A stretch of 64,000 nt of DNA, from positions 10,924,017 to 10,988,016 of the forward strand of contig NC_088307.1 of the NCBI RefSeq assembly GCF_032854445.1, given 5' to 3'. The notes under the pieces were generated by a model that worked only from the letters and a program-made list of their open reading frames with translations, was not told the origin of the DNA and ran no database searches. The stretch comes from Liolophura sinensis. Lineage: Eukaryota > Mollusca > Polyplacophora > Chitonida > Chitonidae. Position 1 is the stretch's first letter. The number at the start of each line of letters is the position of its first letter. This document shows positions 12,561 to 24,662 of this stretch, in pieces. A program made the translations under genes and the position numbers.

Positions 12561-12751
12561 GTGCAGGAGTAAAATTGACAAATACACTGATTTAAAACCG
12601 CAGCCGGAAAAGCGGGAGTTGGATTCGAGTTTGGGATATCATTGGTCATTCGTGGACCAATGCGGTGCTACAAGGAGAACGATCCGGCTGACTGACCAAT
12701 GAATGGTCCGTTTTTCTGACGGAGATTATAAATGTACGATCACAGAAGACA

Positions 12752-12802
12752 AACATATTCTTGAGTACGGCGTAAAACACCAATCAAAAAAATAAAAAAA
12801 AT
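12752..12802 (+). repeat. SINE-A, 3' tip
   Basis: Only catattcttgagtacggcg, aaaacaccaatc and an A-rich tail remain. Confidence 0.75.
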
Positions 12803-12949
12803 CAGAAGAAAAACATCAAAAGTTTGTATGCATCTAAATATTTATTTTGTCAACGCTCTGAACCCATATTATCCACACTAGCTCACAAGTTAATTATATG
12901 CAAGATTAGAACTCCTTTAAAGATGTTTTCACTGAAAACATAATTCTTC

Positions 12950-13125
12950 ATCATTTATTAATAAACAATATAGTATTTCGATGATATTTCTTTTATTTTG
13001 GTTCAAGCTAATCTTATACAAGCATATGCATTCATAGAAGTTTTCACAGAAAACAGGATAGTTTATCATTTATTGATGAACAATATAGTATTTCGACGAT
13101 ATTTTCTTTCTTCTTGTTCATTTTT
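12950..13125 (+). repeat. Direct duplication of about 55 bp, 116 bp apart
   Basis: The segment from tcatttattaataaacaat (12952) through tatagtatttcgatgatatt recurs from 13068 with few changes. The DNA between also partly repeats. Confidence 0.75.
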
Positions 13126-14281
13126 TTAGGGTAGAACGAAACTAAGGCGGGTTTCATCGCTTACATAAGTGGATTTCATCCAATGGAAGTACATTGGCTT
13201 GCTCTCAAACAGTCCTCCGATCAACCAGTGAAAACAAAAGTCGACAATTATTTACGCCACATACGCAGGATTACTCGTATTGACTTGCATTATTGTGCTA
13301 AGAATGTCGGCAATATAAGTAAGATGAATCCTTGATTGAATCAGCCCTACTTAAGAGAGTAGAATTCTCGTAATCTTATCCATCTTATGTATTTAAGGCT
13401 TCTCTTCGGAAACTCTTAAAACAGAGCACGAGTAACCAAGATTACCTACGGAGTTATGTCCCTTTAAACAGCATCAACTGTAGAAATTGAGGCTGTAAGA
13501 ATATTTCACTCATAGGGCTTCAGCCATTGTCATAAGTGGAGGAAACACCACTGCTCAGGGTAAAACTATCTACATCTGGAAACTAAATGCCAAACTTTCA
13601 CACATGCACAAAGCATCTGGTTTCAGCAACACAGTAATAACAAGTTAGACATTTAGGCATCATATGCACATCGATACACAGTTTGTAAACCCAAATGTCC
13701 ACTGACGATCTCAGCATTATCAGTTTCAAGTGGTTTTCACAATCAAAATATGAACGTCGGCCTACAAGTAGGCCTATATTTGCATCCTGATTGTATATTG
13801 CAAAGACTCACAACCATTAGTGTTACTGATTTTAAGGCTGTCGTCTACGGTTCAGATTAAAACACATAACCTTTCACGTGTGACAAAAGTATCGTCAGTA
13901 TCCATTGGTTAGAAATCCCTTTGACGTCCTGTAATACCGCTGCGACTTGCCTTCTGACCACGGGTCCTTTTTCTTCCCAGTTCTGATGGTATGATGACAT
14001 CATACATATACCTCTGATTACACCATAAACTTTTGCGAGCTGTCTGTCTTGATCAGAACGACTTTAAAATGTTGTTTTTTTTTTGGGGGGGGGGGGGGGG
14101 ACATCAGAGGTCGTAGAATGAACCCATCAATGTTGGATGATTTGCTTATGCCGAATATCCTTACCCGATATTTTCCTTTTCTTGTTGTGTGCTGACTTCT
14201 AAGTGTCTTGCGTTTCGTAACATAATACACAAAAGGTAGCCAGATTTGCATATATAACATCAATGAGTATATGTGCTGCAT

Positions 14282-14600
14282 CCGGCATTACACGTGGTAA
14301 ATCCAGCACCACACGTGTACATACTGCATTACATGAGGTATACCGTGCACTACACGTGGTACATCTAGAATTACACACGAGTGGTACATCCTGCTATGCA
14401 CGTGATACATGATGTCACACGAGTGGTACATCCGGCATTACACGTGATACAGTATGTCACACGAGTAGTACATTCTGCATTACATGCGGTACATCCAGAA
14501 TTGCACGTGGAAAATCCGGCAAAACGGTGTGGGTTCATCCTGCATCACTTAATACATCATTCAAACGAGTGGTACATCTGCATTACACGTGGAAAATGAC
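14282..14600. repeat. Degenerate 21-bp tandem repeat rich in CACGTG
   Basis: About 14 imperfect units of acatcc-gcattacacgtggt, many holding the palindrome cacgtg (E-box core) or cacgag. It lies 0.4 kb beyond the stop of the HtrL-like gene. The 7-codon period explains the open frame across it. Confidence 0.75.
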
Positions 14601-15011
14601 GAAATACGCGGAGTAAATACCTCAATAAAAGTCATGAATTGCATGTAAGTCGCCATGTATAAGACTCCATCAAGGATTCCGGTATTTTACTTTGTACCTC
14701 GCACATCACACTTAATACATGTAATGCAATCTCAATAATGCGTATAAAGCATGATGGATGCTTTGTTGGCGTACCACGTAAGGAATTCTCCAAGCTGCCT
14801 TATCTCGAAGTGAAATTAACGTAAGACGACATCACGCTTTACAGCAACATTTGTATGTTATCAGATAGACCCGTGATCACGTCGCATTCCTGTCAGTTTA
14901 TAGAAAATTCACGCTGAGAAACGTTATTGTGCATTTCTTAATTTCTATCTTTTTATCTAATATTATACATCAATTTCACGACGTTTTCACAGAAGACAAA
15001 ATCTCTATTCT

Positions 15012-15814
15012 CTAATGGAATAATTTATATCCGTCGTACCACCAGCCTTCGACGGGATTGAAATACTCTGGTTTTCTTAGGTAACACATTAACATCATCA
15101 TTTGGTCCTCGTGCACTAGCCGCTCATCCAAGAAGGACGTAAAAACCTCTTCATGCAGAGCTGTCATTAGGTTCACAGACGCAGAATCGCCGCCGAAAAA
15201 TCCACCAATAAACGCTGGCCTTGCTCCCATTTTAAATAAAGTAGTTCTGTCATAATGCTCGTAGAGAATCGGCCGTTCCAATTGGATGATCGTGATTTTC
15301 CCATGCACGTCAATCAGACCACGTGGTACCCAAGTTTCCCCGTTTTGCGGCAGAACGTTTTTGCCATGACCGTATCCCGCGTCTATCCAGACGAAGTGAG
15401 AGCTACAGAACGGGTTGACTTCGGCAACTTCCTGGAGGAGGCTGAATTTAGAATTCATGAGGATAATGTACTCCGGTGAAAACCCTTCCGGGTGCCGGAG
15501 GTTGTCGTTGTTTGCTCTGAAGTCTTCCGACTCCACCACGTCACGGACTCGAGGAAGGTATTTGTGGAATGCTAGATCCTCGAAAGGCTTGGTCCACACT
15601 CTAGTGGCGTTGGTCATGTTGGCAGAACGTCGGTTTCGCAAAACAAACTTCTTGTCGCTCTCCTCTACAAAAACCACCAGGTTGATGTTTAGTTTCAACA
15701 CGTCCCTGAAGTAGTTTAAATATATGGAATAAGGCCGCGGGAAAATTGCCCAGTCTCCTCTCCCAATGTCGTATAGAGCCGTCACAAAGGTGGCAGATGG
15801 AGTCGGGTTCTTGC
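15012..15814 (-). CDS. HtrL/YibB-like gene, exon 5 (catalytic-like domain)
   Basis: It carries the whole conserved domain in one 803-nt exon ending TAG. The acceptor (tttttgttctttctag) is strong. The open frame continues upstream past it to an ATG at 15896, but that extension has no family likeness, so I place the exon start at 15814, phase 1. Confidence 0.92.
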
Positions 15815-18800
15815 CTAGAAAGAACAAAAAGACGAAACAAATTTTAGCATGATGCATGTAAAGATTGGCATATCCACGAGAGCCATTTTCCCCCAAAATC
15901 CATAGTTGCTAATCAAATCAATTTTCTTGTATTTACCAAGAATAGAACAAACGATTGCTTTTCAGACTCCTATCCGTGTTATTTGTGGTGTTAAAAGGAT
16001 TCCATAATCCTTGTTACCAATTCTGAATGGCCACCCATAAGGCCTATACAAAAGACGCTGCTACATTTTTCGAAAGGTAAAATTAAAATTCGATTGGATT
16101 TGAGCTAATACATGTGGCTGGCTTTTTGCCAAAGTGGTGTTAAGCCATCATTTATTCAGCATGCAGCCGATTGTTAAAGGTATCAACTCTGTGGGACTAC
16201 CCGAGTTGAGTCGAGTCGCTTATGCTGATTATGTCAGGGGAGACCACTCCGATGTCTTTTATCATGAAGCTCTTACTCCTTACAGCGTGGGTGCCGCTCT
16301 CTGCGCTCGCTTTACATCACTGCCACCACTACATAAGAGTTAGCTTTAGAGCCCGTGAGACGCACGTGGGCTTGTTTAGACTAAGCTTCGTCACGTGTGT
16401 CCACCCGCGGGACTATTTAATCAGCATTTATCAATAAAATTGTTTTAGGTTTTGGCTCATGAGTCATTTTGTATATACTTTAAAGAAAATGTTTGTGAAT
16501 AAAGCATCATTAGAAACAAAGGTTGAGACAGATTGTTGTGTTTTCTGAAATCACTTCCTGCCTCATCACCGTGACCCTAATGACCTCGGCGATGTTCAAG
16601 ATTCCTGTACAAAAAGAGACTGATGTATACACTGCTGTTCAACGCCTAACATTATGGTTGTGGGTCTTTCTGGAAACCCCACTTTAGGGTGTAGTATTTC
16701 GCGTTTAACCTTTAAACAATACAGCCAGCCTCGACAAGGGTGTATTTAAGTTAAATATATATTTCTAGAAAATACATAATCTTCCCCTCAGTTTTAGGTT
16801 TTTATTTGATGCTATGCACTTAATAAAAGATCTACGGTATTGTGAGTGACAAAAATTTGGTTTAGCCGTCGCTAAATGTTTAAAAGATTCAGTATTGGAT
16901 CAGAAATTGTCAGAAATCCAGAAGAATAGCATTATTTGCTATTGGTGCATTTTCTGAGTGCGTGTAGGTCTAAATTTGCTTGCTTTGTGTTTAACGCTGC
17001 GTGCAAGAGTTACTCATATTTGACGACGAAAAGGGTTATCGGTGAAGGAAATCGGAATGTCCGGAAGAACCAAATGTCTTTAATATGGCACATGGGACTC
17101 CTTATGACCTAACTGGTCAGGAGTCCGCTCGGCTGGAACTACAGTCAAAAAATTAATCTGTAAATTTTAACCTAAAATCTGTTGAATGAGTGATACTGGG
17201 GCCTATCATGTAATTACAGCACCACATAATATCCTGTTGATCTAGTATTATCTTGTTGTATTAATAGAATATGCCCAGGAGCCTCTCACCAATGTGGTCG
17301 CTGTGAGTTCAAGTCCAGCTCATGCTGGCTTCCTCTCCGGCCGTGCGTGGGAAGGTCTGTCAGGAACCTGCGGATGGCCGTGGGTTTCTTCCGGGCTGTG
17401 CCGGTTTCCGCCCCACCATAATGCTGGCCATCGTCGTATAAGTGAAGTATTCTTGAGTACGGCGTAAAGCACCAATCAAATAAATAAATAAGACAGAATA
17501 TGTGTATTATATTTAACAGAGTAATCTTCTAGAACAACAGAATGCACTCAAACAACACTAAGACAACAGAGTCTCTGTCGAATTTCACCAATTATTTTGT
17601 GAGCGCATTTCCAGCGATCGGTGTTCTGAACACTGAGGTCGTTATCCCTTAGAGCTATTTGTATCCTTCATGTAAACATTACATGAACAAGCTCAGAAAA
17701 GCTTTGTGAAATTTCCGCTCGCGATGTGGGAGCACCATATACGACTCCACCTGTGCTCCCCTCATCACCGGAAGTAAAAGCTTAATTGACTGGATAATTA
17801 TACTTCTAAAACAATGTCTGTTTTATAAAATAGCAAAGTCAAAATTTACAACACCAAAGGCTCAAATCCGATATCCTTGATAGCCTTCAAAGAAAAAAAT
17901 ACCACAGCCCCAGGCGTTTTAGAAACTCCGGATTAAAAGAAACACTTACAACTCTGTCCTCCGACTTCGCCTCCAGCCACTGGAATATTCAGCAGAGCTT
18001 CCTCGCCGTCTTCATTGCGTGAAATATCTGTTTAAATGAAAGTAAACATCATTTGCTGTTTGATACGATGTAATTCATTCCAGCTGTGGACTGCACTTTG
18101 GGAACAAGGCTATACTTTAATGTAAGTTTCTGAGGGCAAGCTGTGGTGGAGCTGTAAGCACATTGCACGATGTAACTGGCTAATTCTTGAGTTAAATGAC
18201 CTAGTGAATCAGCAATCTGACTAGAAAAAACTCACAGTATTTACGTAACAACCGTTAGTTTGCACGCCCCTTTAAAGGAAGAAGGCTTCCTCACACATGA
18301 GGAAAGGTTTCTTTGCCATCACCTCACCTTCTTCGTTAAAGAGAAAAATGCTTTAATAAGACGTGAAAGTCTAAGAAAAAATTAAAAGAATACCTAATAG
18401 TCTGATTCTTTCCTATATGATATTTTAGCCCATTTTTATGAACTTTCAGTTTAAACGGATTTGTCAGCATGTGACATGTCATTATCGAACTAAATAACCT
18501 CTATGGTAAGAAGGCTGGTTTTCCCGGTTTTCGATTTCGGGCGTTTTCTACCCACTGCCAGCTGGCCTCATTTCGGACCCATTATATTGAATTGCCTACA
18601 TAACCGTTATGCCGATTACATTGCGTAAAGCCATAGCAAACTTACACCGTATACAGAATAGTACAAAACCTATTTCCTTACGCTCGATACAAATCAAGGA
18701 AATCCCAAGATTCAGCCCAATTTGTACAAGACCCGCCACGGCGTCTGAAGACAAATCATCCATCTGCGAACTATTATAACATACTTTGATACGTGAACAA

Positions 18801-21800
18801 CACATGGATATTCATTTTAATGACCTGACCTTTGAACCTTGGTGTCTCCTCATAACGCTTTTCCTCTCCTGTCCACATCATCTCCCTTGGCTCCCCAGAA
18901 GACTTTGTACAGAAGCCAGACGGCAACCGGAAGTCCATCTCCCCATCATGGTTTGAATGCGACTGCGCATGTGTGCACATTTGGTCAGATCCATCGATGT
19001 GGTTCTGGAACAATCCAGATCCAATATTCATAGAAAATAAATCAAAATCATTTACCTCAAATTGAATGCCATAAAGACACGTTAGGAGATGTAACAGTTT
19101 ACTTAATCGTGCTTAAAATGAGATTAGTGTTGAGTACTTAGCCTTCCAATGTGGCGCAATGACTCTGGAGACTCTGGCCAATGTTTCCGCATCCAGATCA
19201 TGCTTTCGCCCTCTCCGGTTGTACGTGGGGAAGTCTGTCAGAAACCTACGAATGGTCGTCGGTTTCCCCCGGGCTTTGCCCAGTTCCTCCCCACCATAAT
19301 GCTGGCCACCGTCGTATAAGTGAAATATTCTTGTATTAAAACACCAATCAGATATATAAACAAACAAAAAAAAAGGACATTATCATTTTTTTCATTAAGT
19401 CATATCATGAAAACTTGGCAAAGACCACTCTCACAATTACACCAGTATCACGTTTTCCTAAAGAAGTTTACCAGAGAATAGCCATAATATATAAATACGA
19501 AATCCAGAAATAAATTAGTTTAAGTCCGAAAAAAATAAATGGGATTAAACACCTAAAACTTTATCATTCAGGGCCTGAAGCGCGCTTGATTCTTAACGTC
19601 GTGTACCCACCAAGGCAGAGTACTTGTTGTTGTTGGTCGCCGACGGCTGAGTTAGGACCGAGTAGAATAGACAGAACAGTACGACCCACAATGCCGCCCC
19701 TGTAAAAAATCAGACTCAGTATATTTCAGTGTCGGTAATTAACTATATTTTTCTCAAAATATTTCAAAAATCGGTGGTCAACTTTTCTTTATCTCTGTAT
19801 ATTTTAAGATCGATAGTTAACTAATCTTTATCTCAGTATATTTCAAGGCCGGTAGTAACCTACATAGTCGTTATATTTCAAGAACGAGAGCTAAGTAGTC
19901 TTTGTCTCAGTTTATTTCAAGATCGATAGTTAACTAGTTTTTATCTCAGTATATTTCAAGATCGGTAGTTACCTACAGATTTCAAGAGCGACACCTAACT
20001 AATCTTTGTCTCAGTATATTTTAGTTTCGGAATTTGAACAGTGAGCGTACCCGAATCTACGTATTCGCTATACAAAGCAATTAATGCCTGGATAAGCCCT
20101 GTGTCTCGGTCGCTAGCAGTTGAGACCCATCGTTCGAATATTTTTTTCATTGATACTTTAGGATCTCAGAGGTCATCGCACAAGGCAAAACCAAATGTTA
20201 AACCAGACACCGGATCTGTTTTTTTCCGTCGGGAAAACAAACTGGAAATGTTACGGCACACAACTTGAAAGGGTAAAATGATGAAGACGTGACGATCGGG
20301 AGTTTGTCCGCCATCTTGACCACAGATGAATAAACGTTGTTTTTATGTAACAAGTTCTGATATGTTCGAGTAATAGTTTATACAATCCTAGTGGCAGTTG
20401 CTGCCTCCGCCCATTTCATATAAGGAATACAGTGTCAACTATGGGCTTTCAACACAATGGCTGTAAGTTCGAAACCCACTATTGGCAAACATAACCATTA
20501 CCATACAACTCGTGTTTATGGAGCAAAGCATATTTATTACACGTGTATACGAATTTCTGGCGTTTAACCTATAAAATATTACAGTTAATGCCATGTTAAC
20601 ATTTAGATCATTAACATTATTATAACATTCACATTTTGGCACAGGGCATTCTGAGTATAATGAAACTTGCTAGAAACTGCTGAGACAGCATTGGGTTTCC
20701 ATTGAAACCACTGAGTTTAATTCACTGTCGCGCTGTGACGATAGTTGCCAAATGGTCACACGTTACCAGTGACATACGGCCTCTTATGTCACGGTTTTAT
20801 TCTGACTGTTGGTGTAAAAGAAAAAAAAAACAGTAGCAAATTCCTCTAGTACGAAGGCTTAAGCAGAATTAGTTTTACAAAGTATGCGGTGATGTTAATT
20901 GCAATGTATTAAATGTCATTGATCTAGAATAACTCAAAATGTTGTGTTGTCACGTTTAATACATTAATACATTAAACACATCCAACGTTACATCTATAGC
21001 CCGAATACAAGTAGGCGAGCGAGCTATTTTCTTAAAACTATGTCACTTCATAAACCTTTAAAAAAAGAGAAATACTTGATACAGATATCTTGCTGGCCCA
21101 TGCAAAGCCTCTGCCCCAACCCCCACCCCACCCCACCCCTCCTCAGAAAAAAAAATTATGTATAAAGGGCCTACTTATTACCAGCATTATGACTCGAGAC
21201 AGTCGGAACAAAAAAGACGCATTTTTCAAATGCTGCATGGGGATTAACATCGCTAGCCTTGATCTCGAAATGCGCTGAGGTGACAAAAATATATGTACGC
21301 GTTGTGTTCACTGTAACTCATACGCGCCAGAGAAACACAAAAACCCGAATGGGTACATACATACATCACAGCCTGTATCTGAGGAGTTCATCTTTCTTGC
21401 CTCCATCAAGCGCATACGAGTCAGCAATGAAATTTTAAAAACACGCCTACTGCATTCCACTCGACGGCCTCATCTGATACATTCTGAGCCACGAGTCAAG
21501 GGTTTGTCCGTGTTATGTAAACGACCGGAACCTAATGTTTTCACAAGTCACAATGTTTGAGTAAAAAAATGGACTATCGGGTTTAAACCAACAACACTTG
21601 GCAAGTTTCTGACAAACTTTTCCACGTGTAATATGAGCACCTTTTTCATCAGGATGGAGATGATTGGCGGTTACTTTAGGGTATAAGTTCTGTGTATAAC
21701 TACCATGGATAGCCATTTGGGGAGTACAAGTATACCCTAAATGAGAATAATTAAGACTTCAGTTTTATAAAATTGATTCTCTGTATTTAATCAGGTATAA

Positions 21801-23031
21801 AAAGAAAAACGTTTTAAAATAGGAAACGTTTGATACTGCCAGTGGGTAAAACATCCTCAGACCTGATCCATATGCATAACGCTGTTGAACGAAAAAAGGT
21901 GATGACAACACAGCATTTTGAGGAATTCTATAACAGTGAAGTCTACTGAATTGCAGTTCACATCGCTACACTTTTCTCAAGTAATTGTGGTTTACTCCAT
22001 GGTGTCAGGGGACGTATAAGTTGCTACCAATCAATAGTTTACATGAACAGTCAGAATAAAACCATAACTAAGGTAAACTGACAAGGGTCCGTATTTCACC
22101 CTTTACGTGTGACCATTTCCTACCTATCACACTGTCCTCAGTGCTCTCGTTTTACTCCATATGCTCTTGTCTTTTATATTCTTGGCACTTCGGCAATATT
22201 GTAACCATACTGGGGAGAGAACACGTGTGTATCAGAAGACAGTGGTAATAAAAATTCAAAGATGTAGTTTCCGTCAGTCATATTTTCAGCATCACTGTTT
22301 CAACATCATATGATACACCTATACACGTTGGATCTACTTTTCTTACACACGTTGTATATTTGTTACCTAGACAGGGTTATGCAACAGTTCACGCGGGCTG
22401 GGCGGTCCAATGTTCAATCCCCCGCGGAGTCAAAGTCAATTTCGGTTAAGTAAAACCACGTGTGGACTTGCCAGAGTGAAGGAGACGCGGCTGTGAAGGC
22501 GAGGTACACCGGCCATCTGTGTTACAGGGTGCGTGCATTGTTCTCTCAAGATGACGAACAACGACAACAATGGCGGCCACACAACTGGAGGCGATTCATT
22601 CCGGAGCGTTTTGCTAGGAGGACCGTTATTTCCTGTCAACTCCCTCGATCCGACTTTATTTTAAGTGCAGTGATTGAAAACAAACGCCACCTTCACTAAA
22701 GACGTACGTTACGCCAGAACTCAACTAAGGCACTGGCGCATATATGTAGATATGAGGTATATTTATGTCGGTGTATTCAGGCTATATCTATACACCCGCG
22801 CTTTATTGTCTGTTGGTTAGGACTTGTGAGATTACGTAAGGAAAGCATAATCAAGTTATCCCTACAGTTCTGCTAATGCAGAGGAAGGACAAACTTCTGA
22901 TTAATTCTTCCCATGTGTTACCTTTACTATGTCCACATGTACATATGTAAAGCTATTTGTAAGCTAAACACGAATACTGTTCATCTGCCTTTATAATACA
23001 GCTATGGTGGCGTAAACTCACCATCACTCAT
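15012..23031 (-). CDS. HtrL/YibB-family membrane-anchored protein (putative glycosyltransferase), five exons
   Basis: Five minus-strand exons (23031-23022, 19699-19611, 19004-18830, 18027-17950, 15814-15012) join without a frame break and give 384 residues. Residues 5-20 (AALWVVLFCLFYSVLT) form a signal anchor or signal peptide, 21-118 a polar stem, and 119-384 the HtrL/YibB domain. The domain shows FVTALYDIGRGDW at 127-139, WIDAGYGHG at 260-268, FIGGFFGGD at 319-327, HEDQ at 352-355 and MCYLRKPEYFNPVEGWW at 360-376. E. coli YibB/HtrL has matching blocks, from memory. Two N-glycosylation sequons lie at 183 and 186. The family is held to be GT-A-like, so I infer a Golgi or ER luminal enzyme; the substrate is unknown. 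An upstream in-frame ATG at 23097-23095 would add 22 residues, ending in a basic KSR. No related gene lies nearby. Confidence 0.85.
16190..16630 (+). repeat. Dispersed repeat family R5, copy 2
   Basis: Longest copy; it shares cgctttacatcactg, tttaatcagcattta, aataaaattgttt and tgttttctgaaatcacttcc with the copies at 7.1 and 44.7 kb. Confidence 0.6.
17270..17495 (+). repeat. SINE-A copy
   Basis: It begins gcccaggagcctctcaccaa, has the B-box-like gtgagttcaagtccagct, and ends gtattcttgagtacggcg plus an aataaataa tail. The first part of the tRNA-like head is lost. Confidence 0.9.
17950..18027 (-). CDS. HtrL/YibB-like gene, exon 4 (stem)
   Basis: 78 nt, phase 1 to 1, between acceptor ttcatttaaacag and donor gtaagt. 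Only one frame is open: ISRNEDGEEALLNIPV then AGGEVGGQS. The last base joins exon 5 to make Cys118. Confidence 0.8.
18830..19004 (-). CDS. HtrL/YibB-like gene, exon 3 (stem)
   Basis: 175 nt, phase 0 to 1, acceptor ggattgttccag, donor gtcagg. It encodes 58 polar residues (34-91) with two cysteines (CTHAQ, FCTKS) and no domain, as expected of a luminal stem. The start codon 27 bases upstream of the acceptor is not needed. Confidence 0.75.
19005..19610 (-). other. HtrL/YibB-like gene, intron 2
   Basis: Mostly one SINE-A copy (19150-19360). Confidence 0.7.
19150..19360 (+). repeat. SINE-A copy
   Basis: It has gcgcaatgactctgg, cctctccggttgtacgtggg, and the 3' end gtgaaatattcttg. The adenine-rich tail is short. 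Confidence 0.85.
19611..19699 (-). CDS. HtrL/YibB-like gene, exon 2 (membrane anchor)
   Basis: 89 nt, phase 1 to 0, acceptor ctgattttttacag, donor gtgggt. It encodes the hydrophobic AALWVVLFCLFYSVLT followed by QPSATNNNKYSAL. A 38-bp tandem repeat begins 15 bases before it in the direction of transcription. Confidence 0.75.
19715..20030. repeat. Tandem repeat, 37-40 bp unit, about 8 copies
   Basis: Units begin ctcagtatatttcaagatcg and continue gtagttaactaatcttta, at about 19715, 19753, 19793, 19832, 19868, 19906, 19945 and 20010. Confidence 0.85.
20735..21000 (-). repeat. Dispersed repeat family R1 copy
   Basis: In reverse it shows gttgccaaatggtcacacg, gcctctta, ggttttattctgactgttg, gatctagaataactcaaaat and gttgtgttgtcac, matching the 12.2 kb copy. 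Confidence 0.6.
21880..22190 (+). repeat. Dispersed repeat family R1 copy
   Basis: It has gatgacaacacagcatttt, then acatgaacagtcagaataaa, tacgtgtgaccatttcc and cgttttactccatatgct. Confidence 0.65.
23022..23031 (-). CDS. HtrL/YibB-like gene, exon 1 (start codon)
   Basis: ATGAGTGATG followed by a consensus donor gtgagt. The ATG has A at -3. The exon ends in phase 1, as exon 2 requires (Gly4). The frame is also open upstream to an ATG at 23097, so the exact start is unsettled. Confidence 0.55.
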
Positions 23032-24559
23032 TCTTGACTTAGTAATATATCCATTCTGTAGAATTGTTGTATATACAACATTCAACACGTACGACATAGA
23101 AAGTAAATCAAGGGCAGCGACGCCAGTGAGATATCTGGCAAATGGGCACAAGTCACAGGTGAAATACGTTCCTCATGACTGTTTACCTCAATTATGGTGT
23201 AATTCTCACTGCTCTTACAAATGCTTAAACTCCAGTAAATTACGCCACCATCCACAACCCCCTCCCCCCCCCCCCCCCCACCCCCACGCTCCAGCACCTC
23301 TGGTTTTACTATCTGTGCTGTATTCGTTTTATTATATCCGTAATGTACCAATCATAGTTATAGCGTTAAATTTATATAAGCGCTATTGCTTCAACTTAGA
23401 GATTAAAACAAACCATGAGATACTGCGGCCAATTTCAGGACACATCGTAAGTAAGATTTCTCGTAACTATATTTTCGTAGAAGACGTGCTGTCGGTTATA
23501 GTGCCAGAGAAAGTTACAAAGACTTGGTTTATGTTTTTTAGAAAGTTGGACCTGTTGTCCTATATTTCTATATACATGTACCCCTGTTATAAATACAATC
23601 CATGTGCCACGCACACAGGTGGTAACAGCAGTATATACCCTATGCATGAGCGTAACACGTATATATATATCTACATGATAAGGGAACGGTTGAGCGTGTA
23701 ATTTTGAATCAACACATGACATGTGTAAAAGCAACGACCTGACCACCGGAAGAGATTCGTTAGCCCATACACCCTTGTACGCCAGAAGGTTCTTCCGGCG
23801 TTACAGGGTTACGTCATCCGTTGTCCTACAACATCGCTTCGATATTTCGTAATTGCCGTATACAACTAGGTTCTTCGTAGCTTTCTTAAGCTGCGGAGGA
23901 GCTACAGATAGACACATTTGGGACCGGCAAAAGTTTTTATAAACAACGATGTACCAGCTTAATTAAACAAACACCTAAACCATGAATATTAACTTACTAA
24001 AGTAAAGAGTTGTTCGATTTTAAAAAATGGAATATTGAAACAGCTGCCACCTTGAGAAAGATGCAAATTTAAAAGGCTTGCTATTATGTTATGTTGAATT
24101 ATTATCAAAAATTCAAATCAGTGGAATAATGTGCATCTTAATACGAATTAATGTAAAGTTGACTTGAGCGAAAATATAGACGTTTTCTGCCAAACGGTAG
24201 GTGTACATGGGTAATCATTGATATATACATGGTCATGTACAGCAAAAAATGCCCTTACGAATCAAACGCTACATTGCACCGAAATTTACGTACAGGAGGA
24301 AAGAGACATAGAAAAATACTTCATATAAGAGAAAAAAATGTTTAGGTCATAATTAATGTGACGTGCAATCCAGTGTTTCCAGGTCAGACCATATGTATTT
24401 ACGTATTTAGCTTTATTTCGATGCTGTTTTATGAGCTAGCAGTATTCGAGAATATATCTTGTACATGACTGCGGTCAAGTACGATGTCTGAAATCAAAAT
24501 AATAGTACTTCTACGTGGAGTTGACAAACCTTACATTATCATATAATAACCCAACTTAC

Positions 24560-24662
24560 ACCACTTCAGTCCGTTTTCATCCCACTATAATGCTGTCAGC
24601 CGTCGTATAAGTGAAATATTGTTGACTACAGCGCAAAACACCAATCAAATAAATAAATACAA
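24560..24662 (+). repeat. SINE-A, 3' fragment
   Basis: It runs from cccactataatgctgtc to gtgaaatattgttgac, then aaacaccaatcaaataaata. Confidence 0.8.

Larger units (their letters stand above)
5333..15011. other. Intergenic region between the Ly6-like and HtrL-like genes
   Basis: About 9.7 kb with SINE copies, R1/R3/R5 repeats, two AT microsatellites and the 21-bp repeat near 14.3 kb, all listed separately. One 81-codon minus frame (10302-10547) has a coding-like look. Nothing else was recognised. Confidence 0.6.
15815..17949 (-). other. HtrL/YibB-like gene, intron 4
   Basis: Holds the R5 copy (16190-16630) and a SINE-A (17270-17495). Nothing else was recognised. Confidence 0.7.
19700..23021 (-). 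other. HtrL/YibB-like gene, intron 1
   Basis: Contains the 38-bp tandem repeat, two R1 copies and a GC-richer stretch near 22.4-22.7 kb with a 37-codon plus-strand frame (MTNNDNNGGHTTGG...) after an acceptor-like tgtgttacag. I could not tie that frame to a gene. Confidence 0.6.

Noticed and set aside
22395-22440. B-box-like gttcaatcccccgc
   Set aside because: No matching A box or stem; too little for a tRNA or SINE call.
23126-23701. 191-codon plus frame
   Set aside because: It runs through a poly-C tract and tandem AT text, opposite the start of the HtrL-like gene; no protein likeness.
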